From contig NZ_JAGJBY010000001.1 of assembly GCF_020010905.1 (NCBI RefSeq), positions 2,128,001 to 2,192,000 on the forward strand: 64,000 nucleotides of DNA. Reading direction: 5' to 3'. The notes beneath the pieces were generated by a model. That model was not told the origin of the DNA and ran no database searches. It saw nothing but the letters and a program-made list of their open reading frames with translations. Numbering within the stretch: the stretch's first letter is position 1; the number at the start of each line of letters is the position of its first letter. Shown in pieces: positions 60,269 to 64,000 of the stretch. This DNA is from Streptomyces acidiscabies (GTDB lineage Bacteria; Actinomycetota; Actinomycetes; Streptomycetales; Streptomycetaceae). The translations under genes were made by a program, and so were the position numbers.

Positions 60269-62443
60269 CTAGCCTCGCACGGGAGGCTCCGGTTCCTGCC
60301 CCAGGAAGACGCGGCGCACGACACGCTCCGCCGCCCGCCCGTCGTCGTACTCGCAGAACCGGCGCCGGAACTCGCCGCGGGCCTTCGCGGACGTGTCGTC
60401 GGACCAGCGGCCGGAGCGGAAGACGTCGATGAGGTCGTCGCGGGTGGCCACCACCGGACCGGGTGACACGGAGTGGATGTCGAAGTAGGTGCCGCGCGTG
60501 GCGCGGTAGACGTCCCAGTCGCTCGCGAACAGGACGATCGGCCGGTCGAGGAGCGCGTAGTCGAACATCAGGGACGAGTAGTCCGTGAGGAGACAGTCCG
60601 CGGCGAGGTACAGCTCCTCGACGTTCGGGTGGCCGCTGACGTCGATGACGCCCTCGCTGTTGCCGTGCCCGGTGTCGAGGTTGAAGTAGTGGGCGCGCAC
60701 CAGGACCGTGAACTCGGCGCCGATGCTGTGCGCGAAGTGCTCGACGTCCAGCAGGGGCTGGGGCGTCGACTGGTAGTCGCGGTGGGTCGGCGCGTACAGG
60801 ACGACCTTCTCGTCCGGCTCCAGACCGAGCTTCGCGCGGGCCTGCGCGCGGTCCTCGGCGGTCGCGTTCGCGAGGACGTCGTTGCGCGGGTAGCCGTAGT
60901 CGAGGGACGTGTACGCCGTGGAGGGGTAGGCGCGGTCCCAGACGGCGGTGGTGAAGCTGTTGGAGGAGACGCTGTAGTCCCAGCGGTCGACCCGGTCCAT
61001 CAGCAGCCGCATGTCCAACTGGGCGGCGCCCAGCGGGTATTCGACCTGGTCGACACCCATCCGCTTGAGCGGCGTGCCGTGGTGGGTCTGCACGAAGACC
61101 TGACCGCGCCGCTTCACCACGCGCGTCGGGAAGTTGACGTTGTTGACGAAGTACTGCGAGCGCGCCATCGCCCGCCAGAACCCGAACGACCCCGGGTGCA
61201 CGGTCGGCGTCCCGGCCGGCGGCCGGTTGCGCGGGCTCGGCTTCAGCACCCACGTCGGCTTCACGTTCGGCGCCAGCTCGCGCAGCTTCTGGTCGATCGC
61301 CGCCGGGTTGCAGGAGTAGTCGGCGTTCCAGTACGCGGCGAACACCGCCGTGTCCTTCTTCACCGGCAGCATCCGCTGCGCCCGGTAGTACGCCATCAGG
61401 ACGGCCGTCCGCACCGGCTTCTTCAGCTTGGCCGCCGCCCGGTACGCACTGCGCGCGGGCCTGCGCAGCCGGTTCGGCAGCCGGTTCGCGACCCGCCGTA
61501 CGCCCGACTTGGCCGGCTTCTTCGCGGGGTCCCGGTAACCCGCCGGACGGTACCGGCGCTCGGCCTCCAGGCGCCGGCCCCGGAACTCGGCGCGGGCGCC
61601 CGCCGGGAGGCGGCCCGGCATCCGCTCGATGACACCGAGGTGGAACGCCATCCGCTCGAACAGGGGCCCGCGCCAGCGGTCGAACTCGGGGTGCGCGGCG
61701 AGGAACCCGAAGACCAGGTCGTACTGGTCGAACACCTCGAAGTGCTTACGGCTCGCCGACGACAGGATCGACCCCTGCCGCCGCTGCCGGTAGTGCACGC
61801 ACACCCGGTCCAGCACGGCGATCGTCTCGGCGGCGACCAGCACCGGGTACGTCCACGGGGTGTCCTCGTAGTACCCGGTCGGGTACACGAACCCCCACCG
61901 CTCGATGAAGTCCCGCCGGTACGCCTTGTTCCAGGCGACCTGGAGCAGTTCGAGCAGCACCGGGTGGTCGTCGAGCGCGAACGCGCCGGACGGGGCGTCG
62001 GTGAGCGCCTTGCGCTTGGCGTTCGGCGTGACCCGCCCGTCCCAGTACGTACGGTCGTAGTCGTAGACCAGCAACTCGGGGTCGCCGGTGTCCTCAAGCC
62101 GTCCCGCTATGGCCTGGAGCGACCCCGGCAGCATCACGTCGTCGCTGTCCAGGAAGATCAGGTACTCGCCCCGCGCCCGCTCCATCCCGGCGTTGCGCGC
62201 CCGGCCCAGACCGACGTTCTCGGCGAGCTGTACGGCGATCACGCGCGAGTCGGCCGCCGCGTATTCGGACATGATCTCGCCGCACGAGTCCGGCGACGCG
62301 TCATTGACCGCGATGACCTCGAAGTCCCCGTACGCCTGCTCCAGCACGGAGTCGAGGCAGTCACGCAGGTATGCCTCCACGCCGTACGCGGGCACGACGA
62401 TGCTGAAACGGGGGGACCGGTCTTCGGAGCCAGTGGCAGTCAT
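60269..62443 (-). CDS. Bifunctional GT2 glycosyltransferase / CDP-glycerol polymerase, second copy
   Basis: 724 residues, MTATGSEDRSPRFSIVVPAYG. GT2 domain (1-230) with VNDASPDSCGE and FLDSDD, then a basic linker (about 285-350, RRVANRLPNRLRRPARSAYRAA) and a TagB/F domain (about 365-710): VQTHHGTPLKRMG, YGYPRNDVLA, VLYAPTHRDY and TDYSSLMFDYAL. It lacks the ~400-residue beta-rich middle of the neighbour. Having both suggests separate priming and elongation steps of one polymer. Confidence 0.9.
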   Translation of the reverse strand: MTATGSEDRSPRFSIVVPAYGVEAYLRDCLDSVLEQAYGDFEVIAVNDASPDSCGEIMSEYAAADSRVIAVQLAENVGLGRARNAGMERARGEYLIFLDSDDVMLPGSLQAIAGRLEDTGDPELLVYDYDRTYWDGRVTPNAKRKALTDAPSGAFALDDHPVLLELLQVAWNKAYRRDFIERWGFVYPTGYYEDTPWTYPVLVAAETIAVLDRVCVHYRQRRQGSILSSASRKHFEVFDQYDLVFGFLAAHPEFDRWRGPLFERMAFHLGVIERMPGRLPAGARAEFRGRRLEAERRYRPAGYRDPAKKPAKSGVRRVANRLPNRLRRPARSAYRAAAKLKKPVRTAVLMAYYRAQRMLPVKKDTAVFAAYWNADYSCNPAAIDQKLRELAPNVKPTWVLKPSPRNRPPAGTPTVHPGSFGFWRAMARSQYFVNNVNFPTRVVKRRGQVFVQTHHGTPLKRMGVDQVEYPLGAAQLDMRLLMDRVDRWDYSVSSNSFTTAVWDRAYPSTAYTSLDYGYPRNDVLANATAEDRAQARAKLGLEPDEKVVLYAPTHRDYQSTPQPLLDVEHFAHSIGAEFTVLVRAHYFNLDTGHGNSEGVIDVSGHPNVEELYLAADCLLTDYSSLMFDYALLDRPIVLFASDWDVYRATRGTYFDIHSVSPGPVVATRDDLIDVFRSGRWSDDTSAKARGEFRRRFCEYDDGRAAERVVRRVFLGQEPEPPVRG

Positions 62444-62569
62444 ATGGGGTCAGTAGCTTTCGCGACGGGGGGAGGGGCGAGCCTCGCACTGGAGGACGGG
62501 ACCCGGCGGAGTGGGGTTCCACGAGTCCCCGGACATCGGGTGCTTCTTTGCGGTTCTTCGGCCGAGCCG

Positions 62570-63466
62570 TTACTCGGCCCGGGTCAGCGCGTACCCCAGC
62601 AGCCTGCGCACCGCGTCCGAGCGGCGCTGGCGCAGGGCGCCCGGCAGCATCGTCAGCGCGTGCAGCCGCATCGACAGGTGACGGCGCGCGGCCTTGGCGG
62701 CCTTGTGCCAGCCGTGCGCGTCCAGATCGTCGGCGACCTCGTTGAAGAACCGCACCGCCTCCCCGAACCGCGACCCGGTCGCCGCCTCCGAGGAGGACAG
62801 GGACGCCGAGTGACGGCGGTAGCGGAACGCCGGGGCCGGGTCGACGACGAGGGACTCGCCGCGCCGGATCAGCTCGATGATCAGCGCCAGGTCCTGGATG
62901 ACGGAGAGCTCCTCGCGGAACCCGATCGCCTTCACCGCGTCCGCACGCCAGCAGATCGACGGGAAGTACAGCCAGTTCCCGCCCAGCAGATTCGCGGCCA
63001 GCGGCTCGCCGGACAGCACCAGGCGCTTGCCGTCACTGGTCTTCGGCGCGTACAACCGCCGCTTCACCTCGTCGCCGAGCGTCGTCACCGGCTTGCCGTG
63101 CTCGTCGATGACCTCGACGCCGGGCTGGTAGATCGCGGCGCCGGGCTCGGCCTCGATCGCCGCGCGCAGCGTCTCGACGTACGTCGGCATCATCAGGTCG
63201 TCGCTGCCGAGCATCGTGAAATGCGTGGCCTCCACGAGGTCCACGCACTTCTGGAAGTTGCGGGTGATGCCGAGGTTGACCTCGTTGCGCAGATAGCGCA
63301 CCCGCTCGTCGCCGAGGGCGGCGAACCACTCGGGGACGTCCGGCTCGCGGCCGTCGTCGACGACGGTCAGCCGCCAGTCCTTGTCGGTCTGGTCCAGCAC
63401 ACTCTGCACGGCCGCCTGCATCAGGGCGGTGTCGCCGTAGTGCGGCAGCATGATGTCGATGGTCAC
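62570..63466 (-). CDS. GT2 family glycosyltransferase
   Basis: 298 residues from GTG 63466; the start overlaps the stop of the right-hand gene by 4 nt and has GAGAAGCAGG before it. GT-A fold features: TIDIMLPHYGDTALMQAAVQSVLDQT, VVDDG, NLGITRNFQKCVDLV and MLGSDDLMMP (DxD-like), then GNWLYFPSICWRADAVKAIG. It transfers a sugar from a nucleotide donor to a lipid-linked or polymer acceptor in the cytoplasm. Confidence 0.88.
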   Translation of the reverse strand: MTIDIMLPHYGDTALMQAAVQSVLDQTDKDWRLTVVDDGREPDVPEWFAALGDERVRYLRNEVNLGITRNFQKCVDLVEATHFTMLGSDDLMMPTYVETLRAAIEAEPGAAIYQPGVEVIDEHGKPVTTLGDEVKRRLYAPKTSDGKRLVLSGEPLAANLLGGNWLYFPSICWRADAVKAIGFREELSVIQDLALIIELIRRGESLVVDPAPAFRYRRHSASLSSSEAATGSRFGEAVRFFNEVADDLDAHGWHKAAKAARRHLSMRLHALTMLPGALRQRRSDAVRRLLGYALTRAE

Positions 63467-64000
63467 GAGGCCTGCTTCTCCAGTGCCTTCTGCTGGGACC
63501 GCTTGCGCGCCGGGCCCAGTGCGGAACGGCGGCTGAACGCCAGCAGCAGGATCATCCCGATCCGGCCCAGGTACATCGTCGCCTTCCACGGCGACTGGCT
63601 CGGCGTGCCGGTGGTGCGCGCCCGCATCGCGACCGGCACCTGCTCGACCTTGTACCCGGCGCGCACCACGGCGATCGTCGACTCGACGGTGTCGCCCAGG
63701 TACTCCACGGGGTACCAGCGCGCGAACGCGTCGATCAGATCGGGCCCGCAGGCCCTGAAGCCCGAGGTCACGTCGGTCAGCTTGGTGCGGGCCATCCGCG
63801 ACAGCCAGAACGCGAGGACGAGCATCGCCCAGCGGCGCGGCCCGCGCGCCTCGTACTCGCCGGTCCCGGCGAACCGGGCGCCCATCACGAGGTCGGCGCC
63901 CGCGTCCAGGCGCGCGATCAGCTCCGGGACGTTGCGCGGGTCGTGCTGGCCGTCCGCGTCGACCTGGATGGCGATGTCGTAGCCCCGGTCGTGCGCGAAC
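63463..64000 (-). CDS. GT2 polyprenyl-phosphate glycosyltransferase (C-terminal part; runs off the right edge)
   Basis: 179 codons are visible, ending at 63463. The exposed part reads FAHDRGYDIAIQVDADGQHDP, giving the DxD acid motif of DPM1/polyprenol-phosphate hexosyltransferases, followed by LIARLDAGADLVMGARF and DVTSGFRACGPDLIDAF. The last ~40 residues have a hydrophobic stretch (YLGRIGMILLLAF) and a basic tail. The N-terminal third is outside the window. It probably supplies a polyprenyl-linked sugar to the wall-polymer pathway. Confidence 0.88.
   Translation of the reverse strand, partial: FAHDRGYDIAIQVDADGQHDPRNVPELIARLDAGADLVMGARFAGTGEYEARGPRRWAMLVLAFWLSRMARTKLTDVTSGFRACGPDLIDAFARWYPVEYLGDTVESTIAVVRAGYKVEQVPVAMRARTTGTPSQSPWKATMYLGRIGMILLLAFSRRSALGPARKRSQQKALEKQAS

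Noticed and set aside
1-64000. Insertion sequences, prophage or an integrated element
   Set aside because: I found no transposase, integrase or terminal inverted repeats; tRNA-Gly and tRNA-Pro show no flanking duplication of their 3' ends.

Overview
The window is a high-GC actinobacterial chromosome segment and reads as Streptomyces. The evidence is strong third-position G/C codon bias, a clpP1-clpP2-clpX cluster behind trigger factor, the valS-folC-ndk-mreBCD-mrdA-rodA-rne-rplU-rpmA-obg gene order, sortase (LPxTG), CDP-glycerol polymerase and SpoIIE-phosphatase families, a Nur-type operator at an Fe superoxide dismutase gene, and a type I-E CRISPR repeat of the kind found in this genus. I cannot name the species.

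Left part (1 to about 21,700) is the more variable, mostly single-gene half. It holds a truncated XRE regulator next to an RsbW-like ATPase, a VanZ protein, a secreted protein, a small CRISPR array with no cas genes in view (2294-2566), two GNAT or small zinc-ribbon genes, a DsbA-like mycothiol nitroreductase relative, aminopeptidase N, a RibD-C reductase, a possible split PH-domain membrane gene, a DUF574-type methyltransferase, sodF with a predicted nickel-responsive Nur box, two paralogous amino-acid permeases flanking bioY, an LPxTG surface protein and a Ser/Thr kinase, then rpiB, an Fpg/Nei glycosylase and a PP2C (SpoIIE) phosphatase.

Middle part (21,800-42,000) is core housekeeping. tRNA-Gly and tRNA-Pro lead into tig, clpP1, clpP2 and clpX (protein folding and turnover). 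A convergent membrane-anchored protein follows, then valS, folC, a DUF4233 protein, ndk, and the elongation/sporulation wall operon mreB-mreC-mreD-mrdA-rodA. A CYTH/CHAD protein comes next. Several of these genes (valS, folC, CYTH/CHAD) start exactly 6 nt after a -10 box and so look leaderless. An interspersed repeat has entered the 3' end of mrdA and appears to encode the last ~50 residues of that PBP2.

Right part (42,000-64,000). Two partner genes of the radical-SAM TIGR03960/TIGR03936 type are separated by three others: a coiled-coil/Mrr-nuclease/TerD fusion, a GNAT enzyme and a highly repetitive Val/Trp/Arg-rich membrane protein. After that come RNase E/G (rne), rplU, rpmA and obg. From 55,085 to the right edge everything runs on the minus strand and forms a cell-wall glycopolymer (teichoic acid-type) cluster: two GT2 transferases, two GT2-CDP-glycerol polymerase fusions and a multi-pass membrane protein, most with overlapping stop/start codons.

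The most unusual items are the Mrr-TerD fusion, the repeat insertion that extends PBP2, the duplicated and hairpin-forming CRISPR spacers, the probable CTG start of the TIGR03936 gene, and the possible frameshift in the PH-like gene pair.
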